NCBI GenBank assembly: GCA_001314545.1
Contig: LIHN01000009.1
Coordinates: forward strand, 62,001 to 126,000
Length of the DNA: 64,000 nucleotides
Direction: 5' to 3'
Source of the DNA: Bacteroidetes bacterium HLUCCA01
GTDB taxonomy: Bacteria > Bacteroidota > Rhodothermia > Balneolales > HLUCCA01
Shown: positions 52,401-60,258 of the stretch, piece by piece
How positions within the stretch are numbered: the stretch's first letter is position 1
Layout: every line of letters begins with the position of its first letter
Position numbers and translations under genes: made by a program
Notes under the pieces: model-generated
Database searches by the model: none
What the model saw: the letters and a program-made list of their open reading frames with translations, nothing else
What the model was told of the DNA's origin: nothing

Positions 52401-52515
52401 GCGCAACTGGGTCGCCTTCCATGGTATCAAAGTGGACGACTCGTTGCTGGAGAGCGGCGCAGAAGGCTCCTGGTGGGTAACAAGAATCCGCGTTCCCTTC
52501 ATCCCCTACGAATAG
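49474..52515 (+). CDS. Sensor histidine kinase with beta-propeller sensor (LytS/YehU-type kinase core)
   Basis: 1013 residues from a TTG at 49474 overlapping the regulator stop; GTG 49483 is an alternative. A signal segment (HLALILGLLLAGVAVKGNAA) is followed by a periplasmic two-component propeller (FGHADGLTATTTYGLGVSD; GNLWVYSNIGVYRYNGFQF) up to about 630, a Y_Y_Y-like domain, and a membrane helix near 750 (FLAFLGTILLLLGITVTYTV). The His_kinase core has TSHYVFNAL (His791), where most relatives read NPHFLFNAL, and an ATPase N-box ENALLYG. It phosphorylates the LytTR partner. Ligand unknown. Confidence 0.9.
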   Translation: MITVRPGSFNRRFCHLALILGLLLAGVAVKGNAADSPLFGPTDLGIQRFGHADGLTATTTYGLGVSDNGNLWVYSNIGVYRYNGFQFQSLPQLAGKEVIHAVMVNDSMKVVMSFDNSITLVNTRNLSQTRELVLPDSMQLRSFALSALEYENKLFIGTSDGRLLIFNPSTEDWDQILLPTDRGSPRRIGFMYPTGERLLLGGTNGTWVFDPPDNVRPLQLEDAVFSKPAAENDGWGITRNGFARMTDTGLEVVYSNETLGLTSLVTQHLWVTDQELWLATQADGLKIVTADSQGEIRVETFFEDMFFTGIARDPSGAVWVSTLNDGIFKFQPWFRSFRDVKTADNVPLQQVVFADISADGRYSIISSRFNKTRLYDHRNDSWQTLTDANVEYARWMNESTLFLARSNGFDLYDVGSRQWLQQYTGAEFNIFIQPPVKQADYRDNLIAIATPNGSFVINRQTNRIVFSLPNRATAIGFAAADRLIVGQPNRLLVASMDAQQDLISWDINVNDLIAIDSTSFLIATANNGLLRLNTDSMVLDTLHAVNPLRNQSWTLVRKLSDSLYGVAGSMGAYLLRLDHGKTAFYDIPLRPVSLGQTLRDIRLVGDYVWMSTGDGVVQFPLETLFNLNLQPVVQVSQLFADEIEMGRHALTRLDADISQLRVELSNTGYPNADRYMLQFRQNSADEWVELTQPTVVLAQLAAGNSSFEFRFLDLLTGNSVSPVTLDIFKSPLWWQTPAFLAFLGTILLLLGITVTYTVQQRIQQRKVASFERADKIRKLERVAVTQLLTSHYVFNALTTIRALMRKSSDEALDYIGRFAKVIRVLVDQSFEIDVDLQSELDWIDDYLTLESTNRGIELDYSFENTTGLDLEDIAIPSFTLQPVYENALLYGTDDEGRIKLRCRVEKNEDTIEIILINSVYESQYKFDGSGTNHQQAGIADPHDQPDGLLMSGADMASKEDTLKKGSVGLRLMHDRLRNWVAFHGIKVDDSLLESGAEGSWWVTRIRVPFIPYE

Positions 52516-52664
52516 CTGACTGGTGGGAATCTGAACAGCGGAACGAAAGTGCTGTAGCCCATCCGAAGACCAGTATCTGACCACACCTCCCGACTTCTGC
52601 ATGCAACATCTTCAATGCGTGGTGTGACCAACGCGTAGATGGATGTAGTTCCCGGCATTTTCTT

Positions 52665-52706
52665 GCCGTTTACTCAATGGAGTCTGCCATTTACTCAACG
52701 GAGCCT
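52665..52706. repeat. 21-bp tandem repeat upstream of the third type IX cargo gene
   Basis: GCCGTTTACTCAATGGAGTC and a near-identical second unit (52686-52706) stand head to tail. The core CCGTTTACTCAATGG also occurs at 45793. The 308-base stretch 52516-52823 has no gene. Confidence 0.85.
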
Positions 52707-52823
52707 GCTTCCGTCGAACCAGTTGCCGCAATCCCTGATTAAACTTGGTGCACTGAGCGCTGTAAGCCTACACAGCTGCATGCTTATGCATACTAATAAT
52801 GAACAGGAACAAAACTACATGCT

Positions 52824-54269
52824 ATGAAAAAAATGATACTAATGGTCGTCATGAGTGCTGCCATAAGCGCAACCGTCTCGGCCCAGTCGCTGGACCTGAT
52901 GACCGGAACGGAGCTGCACATTGAGCAGAATACAACACCCATCTACATCGTAGATGCGCTATCGTACGCTTTTGATGTACAGAACGGGACCTGGTTTCAG
53001 ACCCAGTTTGCTCAAAGTGCCCATAATGCTACGAATCCGTTGATCCCGATGCCCAACCTGACCGTAACCGAAAACTTTGTTAATCCCGGTTTCTCCGTGC
53101 AGCACGTGGTTGAAGGTGGAAGTCCAAACGAGATTTTCCGATATCTCGGCAACGACACCGAGTACCAGCAGGTTTTCCGGAATTTCTATAACAGCGCCGG
53201 CCTCCTGGACTCTACACAAACCGTAATACTTCAGTCAGATGGCACCGAGGATTTTGCTGACCGTACACTTTACAACTACGGTCCTGACTACACCGTCATG
53301 ACCATGATTGATGGTTTCGGCCAGGTGTCACGCGTTGATTCCGTCATTAATGTAACTCCGGACTCTACCATCATTGCACGTTTTGATGCCTCGGGCAATC
53401 TGATGTTCGGCATAACCATCAATGCACAGCGGGAAGTGAGCAATACCCGGTTCAGCGGCAGTTACACAGCAGAATTAGCACCGGGACAAGTATTTAACAG
53501 TGCCAACCCACTTACCGCTTTCAGTCGCGAGACCTATACCGAGCTGGACCTTACCACCGGAAGTTCCGTTAGCCGCACGTTCACCCGAACCGCACAAGAC
53601 GCACTGAATGGCGTTGCGTACCAAACCCAGCAGTACGTGGTAACAAACAGCACGGTCATCAATGGCTGGGAGCGCGAAAGCCTGACCTACACTATCAACA
53701 TGGCTACCAATGATACCACCCTGTCCTTCGCCGTTGTAAACACCAATGAGAGCTTCGGATTAGCCAGTCGACGCTACGTCAATTATGGCGAAGCCAATGA
53801 GTACATCAATGCCGAAAGCCTCACCTTCCGTCAGGCGGGTGCCACACAGGATTCAACCCTTTTCGCCTTCTACAATCAGGATGGGGATATCCTCAGTGGA
53901 AACGCGAGTCGACGTACACTGTCTTCCTCCTTACCGACCAGCATCACCGGGTTTACGGTACCGGCCGTGCCTACGTCCATCGACAGCTACAGCGGCATAC
54001 TGCCCCAGACTATTTCCCTGATGCAGAATTTCCCGAATCCCTTTAACCCGTCTACCACCATCGGGTTCGACCTTCCGCAAAACGAGCAGGTTCGCCTGGC
54101 GATCTACGACCTGCTTGGCCGGGAAGTGGCGGTTCTAATAGACCAACAGCTGCCAGCCGGCGTACACCAGGTCAATTTCGATGCATCTTCGCTGGCCAGC
54201 GGGCAATACCTGTACCGTATCAGCACACCCAGTGCTACATTGACGCGCAGTATGACACTCATTAAATAG
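52824..54269 (+). CDS. Secreted protein with type IX sorting domain
   Basis: 481 residues. Signal peptide MKKMILMVVMSAAISATVSA. The body (about 25-395) is beta-rich with conserved-looking Thr/Asn-rich strands and no family I recognise. The sorting domain at about 400-481 reads MQNFPNPFNPSTTIGFDL, VRLAIYDLLGREVAVLIDQQ, ASGQYLYRISTPS, ending MTLIK. Unlike the paralogues at 42283 and 45914 it lacks propeller-like repeats. Exported by the T9SS; probably a surface or released protein. Followed by a terminator at 54447. Confidence 0.9.
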   Translation: MKKMILMVVMSAAISATVSAQSLDLMTGTELHIEQNTTPIYIVDALSYAFDVQNGTWFQTQFAQSAHNATNPLIPMPNLTVTENFVNPGFSVQHVVEGGSPNEIFRYLGNDTEYQQVFRNFYNSAGLLDSTQTVILQSDGTEDFADRTLYNYGPDYTVMTMIDGFGQVSRVDSVINVTPDSTIIARFDASGNLMFGITINAQREVSNTRFSGSYTAELAPGQVFNSANPLTAFSRETYTELDLTTGSSVSRTFTRTAQDALNGVAYQTQQYVVTNSTVINGWERESLTYTINMATNDTTLSFAVVNTNESFGLASRRYVNYGEANEYINAESLTFRQAGATQDSTLFAFYNQDGDILSGNASRRTLSSSLPTSITGFTVPAVPTSIDSYSGILPQTISLMQNFPNPFNPSTTIGFDLPQNEQVRLAIYDLLGREVAVLIDQQLPAGVHQVNFDASSLASGQYLYRISTPSATLTRSMTLIK

Positions 54270-54446
54270 CATATCATCAACGGGAGACGCTGACTTTTGC
54301 GCTGTGCAATGTCAGAACAAAACACATGCAGGTACCATAATGGCCCCACGGTCGCGCCACAGAACTATGCCGACTGCAGGGCAACCTTCACCTGACCCGG
54401 ACCACGATCCGAAGAGTGAAGGGGCAGAACATAGACACAACACAAT

Positions 54447-54482
54447 AAGAGGGGGCTTTCGGAAGGAGGCCTCCTCTTTTTT
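54447..54482 (+). terminator. Intrinsic terminator of the third type IX cargo gene
   Basis: AAGAGGGGGC and GCCTCCTCTT pair with one G-U-type mismatch around a 12-base loop and run into a T tract. It lies 180 bases past the stop at 54269. Confidence 0.7.
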
Positions 54483-54682
54483 ATTGTTTTATTGGCGGAG
54501 AACAAAATAGCACCCGGGTTCGCTTTGGTTCTGACTCCGGATTGATTGATTCGGCCTTGCTGATTCCGGATGCACCTTTTAGGGTTGATTCACCCCGAAT
54601 TTACCAATCCGGGCCTACCGGTTCGGATTTAACGAGGTGCATAGCTGCCGATGTAAACTCTATAACGCCAGTACCCATAAAC

Positions 54683-54713
54683 AAAAAAAGCCAGCGGTTC
54701 AGGCTGGCTTTTT
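54683..54713. terminator. Second hairpin terminator (works both ways)
   Basis: AAAAAGCCAGC and GCTGGCTTTTT form a strong stem with a 6-base loop, A-rich before and T-rich after. No gene directly precedes it on either strand. The whole stretch 54270-55192 (923 bases) has no believable gene; it holds the two terminators and, at its right end, the Pho-box-like site. Confidence 0.8.
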
Positions 54714-55101
54714 AACATAACAATCAGTCGTTTTGTTACTTTCTTAGTCGTGTGTTCAAAGTCGTCATTATATCAGAGTCTGAAACAGTTATCGGCCAGT
54801 CCCGAAATTCTTTAACCTCCCGACTTCTATTTTTTTACTCTTACTGCAAACAGCCCGACTAAATGCGCAAAACAGCGTTTTTTTGCCATATTTGCCGCAT
54901 TTTTCATTATGTTGCATTATCAAAAACAAGGAACACGCAGCGGAAATTTTTTCCACTACCCGGGAAACCCGGGCAAAACGACGTATAGATGTGCACATCT
55001 GCAGCGGTGCGGGCGACCTGCCTCCAACGTTGAAGCACCGTCTCATGCACCCGGTAACTGCCGCAGGGGGGGCACCATTGAAGCCGGACTGTAATGTCGC
55101 A

Positions 55102-55122
55102 ATGTTAACTTTCCGTTAACAT
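55102..55122 (+). promoter_or_regulatory. Pho-box-like site ahead of the Na/Pi cotransporter
   Basis: ATGTTAAC-TTTCC-GTTAACAT is a perfect 8-bp inverted repeat, and TTAAC repeats directly at exactly 11-bp spacing (55105 and 55116), the spacing of PhoB/PhoP boxes. TATTTT at 55132 could be the -10, at the distance expected for an activator taking the place of the -35. The gene it precedes handles phosphate, which fits. Confidence 0.5.
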
Positions 55123-55192
55123 GAAATTTCCTATTTTAGGAGCTCTGTGGAAATGACGCTTTGCACCCATATGTTAGGATTAAGCCTACTTT

Positions 55193-56929
55193 ATGAATTA
55201 TTCGCTATTTGACTTCCTGCAGCTGGTCGGATCACTGGGTATTTTTATTTTCGGGATGAAGATTTTCAGCGACGGCCTGCAGAAAGTTGCTGGAAGTCGT
55301 CTTCGGGAAATCCTGAAGGGAATGACCCGTAACCGTATTACGGGGGTGTTAACTGGCTTCGGAACCACCGCCATTACCCAATCGTCCAGCACCACAACCG
55401 TTATGGTTGTCAGCTTTGTAAACGCCGGACTTATGACCTTCGTAGAGTCAACCGGCGTTATCATGGGGGCCAATATCGGAACAACCATCACAGCCTGGCT
55501 GGTAGCTATCTTCGGTTTTAAATTTCAGATAACCAGTGTGGCCATTGTTGCCATCGGTCTTTTCTTCCCGTTTCTATTTGTCAGCAATATCAAGCTGCGT
55601 AATGTGGCGGAAGCCATGATTGGCTTCGGTATTCTGTTCATCGGTCTGGATTTCATCAAAGACGCCGTTCCCAATATTTCGGATAATCCCGAAATGTTCG
55701 CCTTCCTCGACCGCTACACAGATTTCGGAATTTTTTCTACCCTGCTCTTCGTAGTCGTGGGTACCGTACTCACCCTGCTCACCCAGAGTAGTTCTGCGGC
55801 CACGGCCATCACGCTGGTGATGCTGGTGCAGGGCTGGATTACCTTCCCTATTGCAGCGGCAATGGTACTCGGTGAAAATATTGGCACCACGGTTACGGCC
55901 AACATCGCGGCCATTGTCGGGAACGTACATGCCAAGCGAGCTGCACGGTTTCACTTCTTTTTCAATGTAATCGGGGTGATTTGGATGCTGCTCATACTCA
56001 CCCCCTTTCTGCACCTGGTAGACAACATTATTGCCTCTTTCAGTCAGATCGATTACTCGGTTCTCACAGATACCTCCGATGAAGGTCGGGCAACCGCTAC
56101 CCTGGCACTCTCCTTGTTTCACACCTTGTTCAACGTGTTCAATGTGATCCTGATGTTTGCGTTCGTGCCGCTCATTATCCGGTTTGTTGAATACATACAG
56201 CCCGACCGGGGTGGGGCCGATGACATCTTCCGCCTGGAATACATCAGTGCAGGGCTCATGTCGTCTTCCGAGCTTTCCATCGCTCAGGCGCGTAAGGAAC
56301 TTGGCTTGTTTGCCCGCCTGGTTGAAAAAATGCACTACAGTTTCACCGGATTACTTTTCAAAGAAAAGAAACGCCGCGATCGGTTTCTGAAGAAAATCGC
56401 CAAACGCGAGGAAATCACAGACCGTCTTGAAATCGAGATCGCTGAATACCTGGTTCGCGTATCGGAGAACTCAACGCTCTCTACCGAAGCGGTGCGTCGT
56501 GTCCGTTCTATGCAAGCCATGATCAACGATCTGGAACGCGTGGGCGATTTGTACTTTCAGATGTCCAAGTCCTTTGAACGACTTATGGAATCACAGGAGG
56601 AGTTCCCCGAGGAAGCAAAAGAGGAGCTCCGTGAAATGCTGGACGCCGTTCATGACACCATTATCTTGATGAAGGAAAACATCGCCCTGCCTTCCATTAA
56701 GGTGGACCTGAACAAAGCGATTGAGGCCGAAAACAAAGTTGATGACCTGCGTAACCGGCTCCGCAATACCCACTATCAGCGACTTGAGAGCGGAAAATAC
56801 TCCGTTCAGATGGGAATCGTTTATCTGGACATCCTCAACAGGCTGGAGAAAATCGCCGACCACGTGATTAATGTGAGCGAAGCCGCTTCCGGCAAGACCA
56901 TGAAGCAGATTCGCCAACAAGCCGACTAA
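55193..56929 (+). CDS. Na/Pi cotransporter with PhoU-type C-terminal domain
   Basis: 578 residues. The membrane half (1-330) carries two inverted QSSS signature repeats: FGTTAITQSSSTTTVMVV and LTLLTQSSSAATAITLVM, each with a following GANIGTT/GENIGTT. Opening LGIFIFGMKIFSDGLQKVAG. The C-terminal half (about 370-575) is helical, PhoU-like, with MINDLERVGDLYFQM and RLEKIADHVINVSE. Known for the family: sodium-driven phosphate uptake, with the PhoU-like part probably regulatory. Single gene, with a possible Pho box upstream; the symporter behind it is on the opposite strand. Confidence 0.95.
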   Translation: MNYSLFDFLQLVGSLGIFIFGMKIFSDGLQKVAGSRLREILKGMTRNRITGVLTGFGTTAITQSSSTTTVMVVSFVNAGLMTFVESTGVIMGANIGTTITAWLVAIFGFKFQITSVAIVAIGLFFPFLFVSNIKLRNVAEAMIGFGILFIGLDFIKDAVPNISDNPEMFAFLDRYTDFGIFSTLLFVVVGTVLTLLTQSSSAATAITLVMLVQGWITFPIAAAMVLGENIGTTVTANIAAIVGNVHAKRAARFHFFFNVIGVIWMLLILTPFLHLVDNIIASFSQIDYSVLTDTSDEGRATATLALSLFHTLFNVFNVILMFAFVPLIIRFVEYIQPDRGGADDIFRLEYISAGLMSSSELSIAQARKELGLFARLVEKMHYSFTGLLFKEKKRRDRFLKKIAKREEITDRLEIEIAEYLVRVSENSTLSTEAVRRVRSMQAMINDLERVGDLYFQMSKSFERLMESQEEFPEEAKEELREMLDAVHDTIILMKENIALPSIKVDLNKAIEAENKVDDLRNRLRNTHYQRLESGKYSVQMGIVYLDILNRLEKIADHVINVSEAASGKTMKQIRQQAD

Positions 56930-56953
56930 CGTTCAGGGGTATCAGCGGGGGCA

Positions 56954-58651
56954 TCACCCCTCCCTGACAGCATCTTCAATTTCCCGAGGTATCCTGATTT
57001 TTTCGACCATGTCCTGAATCTCATCCGGTGGCGCCGGAGTCAGACGGGATACTACCAGTGACACACTCAGGTTCAGAAGCATACCCAGGGTACCGATTCC
57101 CTCGGGAGAAATGCCGAACAACCAGTTTTCTGCCTGGTTTAGGTCGGGCCGTATCATCGTAAAATAGATAATATACCCGGCCGTGAACAGAATTCCGGTT
57201 ACCATACCGGATACTGCGCCCTGCATGTTCATCCGTTTGTAGAAAATACCCAGAAGTATCGCCGGGAAGAAAGACGCCGCAGCCAGTCCGAACGCAAAAG
57301 CGATGGTTTGTGCCACAAAGCCCGGCGGATTGATGCCAAAATAACCGGCAAAGATTACCGCACCGGCCGCCGCAAAGCGGGCGGTAAGCAACTCATGCTT
57401 CTCGGAAATATCCGGCTTCAGCGTTCGCTTGATCAAATCTCTGGATACCGATGTTGAAATAACCAGCAGAAGTCCGGCCGCCGTTGACAACGCTGCCGCC
57501 AGTCCGCCCGCGGCCACAAGACCCACAACCCAGTTGGGCAGATTCGCGATTTCCGGATTGGCCAGTACGATGATATCCTGGTCAACGCGCACTTCGTTGA
57601 TGGCCGGATCGGCATTGAACTGGATCCTGCCGTCTGCATTCTTGTCTTCAAAGCCAATCAGACCGGTTGCCTCCCAATTCGTGACCCATTCAGGGACCTC
57701 ATCGTAGGGGACCTCGTGAATGGTCTCGATGAGGTTCGTTTTTGCAAAGACAGCTACCGCCGGGGCCGTTGCATACAGCAGAACAATCAAAATTAGTGCG
57801 TAACCCGCTGATATCCGGGCATCTTTGACACGGGGAACCGTAAAAAACCGCACAATTACATGGGGCAACCCTGCAGTGCCAACCATGAGGGCCATGGTGA
57901 TGAAAAACACATCCATCGTAGGCCTTATTCCCGAGGTGTAGGCATCAAAACCCAATGCAATATGCAACCCGTCCAGCTTGTCGAGCAGGTACGTTCCGGA
58001 ACCGTCGGCAACCGTACCGCCGAATCCCAGCTGGGGAATCGGATTACTGGTCATCATAATGGAGATGTAGATTACGGGCACGAGGTAGGCAAATATTAGT
58101 ACACAATACTGGGCTACCTGGGTGTAGGTAATACCTTTCATGCCGCCCAAAACCGCGTAAATCAACACGATAACCATCCCGATAACCACACCTGTATTGA
58201 TGTCAACGCTGAGGAACCGGGAGAATACGATACCCACTCCCCGCATCTGTCCGGCCACATAGGTAAACGAGATAAACAATGCACAGGCCACAGCCACCAG
58301 CCGGGCTGTACGGGAGTAGTAGCGGTCGCCCACGAAATCCGGCACGGTGAACTTACCGAATTTGCGCAGATACGGGGCCAGCAGCAAGGCCAGCAACACA
58401 TACCCGCCGGTCCATCCCATCAGATACACCGCTCCGTCGCGACCTAAAAAAGCGATGATGCCCGCCATGGAAATAAAGGACGCCGCCGACATCCAGTCGG
58501 CCGCGGTCGCCATGCCGTTGGCAAGCGGATGTACGCCTTTACCTGCTACATAAAACTCGGATGTGGAGCCGGCCCTCGACCATACTGCAATACCGATGTA
58601 CAGTGTGAATGTGAGCCCGACAATCAGAAATGTCCAGAATTGAATATCCAT
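56954..58651 (-). CDS. Sodium/solute symporter, VC_2705/ActP type, large subunit
   Basis: 565 residues, 13 membrane helices expected. SSS-family features: WSRAGSTSEFYVAGKGVHPL, ANGMATAADWMSAASFISMA, GDRYYSRTARLVAVACALF and LVAAGGLAAALSTAAGLLLV. It contains a hydrophilic insert (about 310-370) with an EF-hand-like DKNADGRIQFNAD loop between helices. Known for the family: sodium-driven uptake of acetate or other short acids. Its small subunit (DUF4212) starts 13 bases upstream on the same strand, and the DUF294 and exonuclease genes close by recur with this transporter. Confidence 0.94.
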   Translation of the reverse strand: MDIQFWTFLIVGLTFTLYIGIAVWSRAGSTSEFYVAGKGVHPLANGMATAADWMSAASFISMAGIIAFLGRDGAVYLMGWTGGYVLLALLLAPYLRKFGKFTVPDFVGDRYYSRTARLVAVACALFISFTYVAGQMRGVGIVFSRFLSVDINTGVVIGMVIVLIYAVLGGMKGITYTQVAQYCVLIFAYLVPVIYISIMMTSNPIPQLGFGGTVADGSGTYLLDKLDGLHIALGFDAYTSGIRPTMDVFFITMALMVGTAGLPHVIVRFFTVPRVKDARISAGYALILIVLLYATAPAVAVFAKTNLIETIHEVPYDEVPEWVTNWEATGLIGFEDKNADGRIQFNADPAINEVRVDQDIIVLANPEIANLPNWVVGLVAAGGLAAALSTAAGLLLVISTSVSRDLIKRTLKPDISEKHELLTARFAAAGAVIFAGYFGINPPGFVAQTIAFAFGLAAASFFPAILLGIFYKRMNMQGAVSGMVTGILFTAGYIIYFTMIRPDLNQAENWLFGISPEGIGTLGMLLNLSVSLVVSRLTPAPPDEIQDMVEKIRIPREIEDAVREG

Positions 58652-58663
58652 TGTCCGTCTCCT

Positions 58664-58918
58664 TTAAATTTCTTCCACACCGAATTCACGGTCCAGACGG
58701 TTCATAAGAAACACATACACAAATATGATGATCACAAACACATACATGGAACCCTGCTGGGCAAACCAGAATCCGAGTCCGAATCCGCCGATACGGATGG
58801 CATCAAGTTGATCGGCAAATACAATTCCAAATCCATAGGAAACCAGGAACCAGATGACCAGCAGCACACCAATAATTCGCAGGTGCCGCTTCCAATATTG
58901 CGCATAGACTTCTTTCAT
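58664..58918 (-). CDS. DUF4212 small subunit of the sodium/solute symporter
   Basis: 84 residues from ATG 58918 (MKEVYAQYWKRHLRIIG); a longer start at 58954 is unlikely. Two membrane helices (IIGVLLVIWFLVSYGFGIVF and QQGSMYVFVIIIFVYVFLMN), with FGFWFAQQGSMYVFV-type family text between, and a charged tail (RLDREFGVEEI). Known for the family: a small partner protein always encoded just ahead of the VC_2705-type symporter, probably needed for its assembly. Twelve bases separate the genes. Confidence 0.93.
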   Translation of the reverse strand: MKEVYAQYWKRHLRIIGVLLVIWFLVSYGFGIVFADQLDAIRIGGFGLGFWFAQQGSMYVFVIIIFVYVFLMNRLDREFGVEEI

Positions 58919-59044
58919 ATACAGAACGATAAGAGGTGATGATTGACGAGGCAAAGACCCGGTACGAGTCCGGCACTGTGCTTTTGGAACCGGAAAAGCC
59001 GGCAGGGAGACGCGGTCGATGCAGACAGGGCGGCGGCGTGCAGA

Positions 59045-59110
59045 CCGCGATTCAGCCGCGATTCAGCCGCGATTCAGCCGCGATTCAGCCGCGATTCAGC
59101 CGCGATTCAA
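59045..59110. repeat. 11-bp tandem repeat, six copies, in the divergent intergenic region
   Basis: CCGCGATTCAG is repeated five times and once imperfectly. Eleven bases is about one DNA helical turn, so each copy presents the same face. It lies between the symporter genes (minus) and the DUF294 gene (plus). The 306-base region 58919-59224 has no gene and must hold both promoters. Confidence 0.95.
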
Positions 59111-59224
59111 ACAAACAAAAAAATTGCTCGGTGTCAATTTTAATTTACAACCCCGGCGTTCCGGTCTCTGTTAATTGCGCCGGCGAAACAGTATACTGCC
59201 TGTACCACCCTTGGCTGCGAACCC

Positions 59225-60214
59225 ATGGCATCAACCCCATACCTTTACAACGAACACTTCCTCCGCGATGTCCGCACCCGGCTTAGCGGCGCAGACTCGG
59301 CTCCGGATGTAACCCGGTTCATCAGCCAGCACGCCGACGAAACCCTGCAATTTCACCTGAAAGAGACCCTGGAAACGGTTGGAACTCCTCCGTGCAACTG
59401 GGCACTGGTTCTGTTCGGAAGTGAAGGTCGCGGTGAACAGACCCTTAAAACCGATCAGGACAACGCCCTCATCCTGGACGAAAAAGCCCTGAACAACCCT
59501 GGGGTGATCTCCTGGTTTACCGATTTCGGACAAACCATTAACCAAAAAATGAACGATGCCGGATATGCGTTCTGCAAGGGTGGCATCATGGCCGGGAACC
59601 CCACCTGGTGCCTGCCGCTATCGGTCTGGAAAAAACAATTTCGTTCCTGGATCCGCCACCCTGAACCCCTCGCAGTCATGCAGAGCAGCATCTTTTTTGA
59701 CCTGCGTCACGGGGCCGGTTATCCCGGGTTGACCCAGTCGCTGCGCACCCACCTGGACACGCTGCTGAGCGAACAGGCCGAGGTATTCTTTTACCATATG
59801 GTTCAGAACAGTCTGAAAATACAGGTTCCGCCCGGGATGCTGCGCAGACTCTGGCTTCGGTTCTACCCGACACCCGACCTCAAACATCTCAGTCTGCCCA
59901 TTATCGGGCTGGCCCGCATTCTGGCACTTCAGAACAACCTGCACGCAACCAATACCGGTGACCGGCTCATACAACTCCGGGAACAGGGTATACTGGATGC
60001 ATCCAAAGCCGACCAATTAACACAGGCCTTTAATCAACTTACCTACTTCCGAATCAGCAGACAGCTGCACGCATTGCAGGAACACCATCCCCCGGGTAAC
60101 ACCCTGCGATATGCAGCCTTGACGGTCGCCGAAAAAGACATCTTTAATCAGGCTATGGAAGGCGTTTTACTAGCCCGACTCATCCTCCGAAATACCATAG
60201 GGGCATACTTCTGA
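59225..60214 (+). CDS. DUF294 nucleotidyltransferase-like protein
   Basis: 329 residues. The nucleotidyltransferase core is FGSEGRGEQTLKTDQDNALI (residues 64-83), with the Gly-Ser and acidic Asp pair expected for this superfamily. The C-terminal DUF294 substrate-binding domain follows (about 180-320; FYHMVQNSLKIQVPPGMLRR, LPIIGLARILALQNNLHATN). The usual N-terminal cyclic-nucleotide-binding and CBS domains are absent, so this is a short form. Known for the family: the target is not established, possibly protein or nucleotide modification regulating transport. It recurs beside VC_2705 symporters and DnaQ-like exonucleases, as here. Confidence 0.9.
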   Translation: MASTPYLYNEHFLRDVRTRLSGADSAPDVTRFISQHADETLQFHLKETLETVGTPPCNWALVLFGSEGRGEQTLKTDQDNALILDEKALNNPGVISWFTDFGQTINQKMNDAGYAFCKGGIMAGNPTWCLPLSVWKKQFRSWIRHPEPLAVMQSSIFFDLRHGAGYPGLTQSLRTHLDTLLSEQAEVFFYHMVQNSLKIQVPPGMLRRLWLRFYPTPDLKHLSLPIIGLARILALQNNLHATNTGDRLIQLREQGILDASKADQLTQAFNQLTYFRISRQLHALQEHHPPGNTLRYAALTVAEKDIFNQAMEGVLLARLILRNTIGAYF

Positions 60215-60258
60215 CCCTTTTTCGTCCACATCGTGAAGAAGCCCCCCTTCCGGAACTG

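Noticed and set aside
59045..59110. Replication or plasmid iterons
   Set aside because: The 11-bp repeats have iteron-like spacing, but there is no rep gene, AT-rich region or DnaA box beside them.
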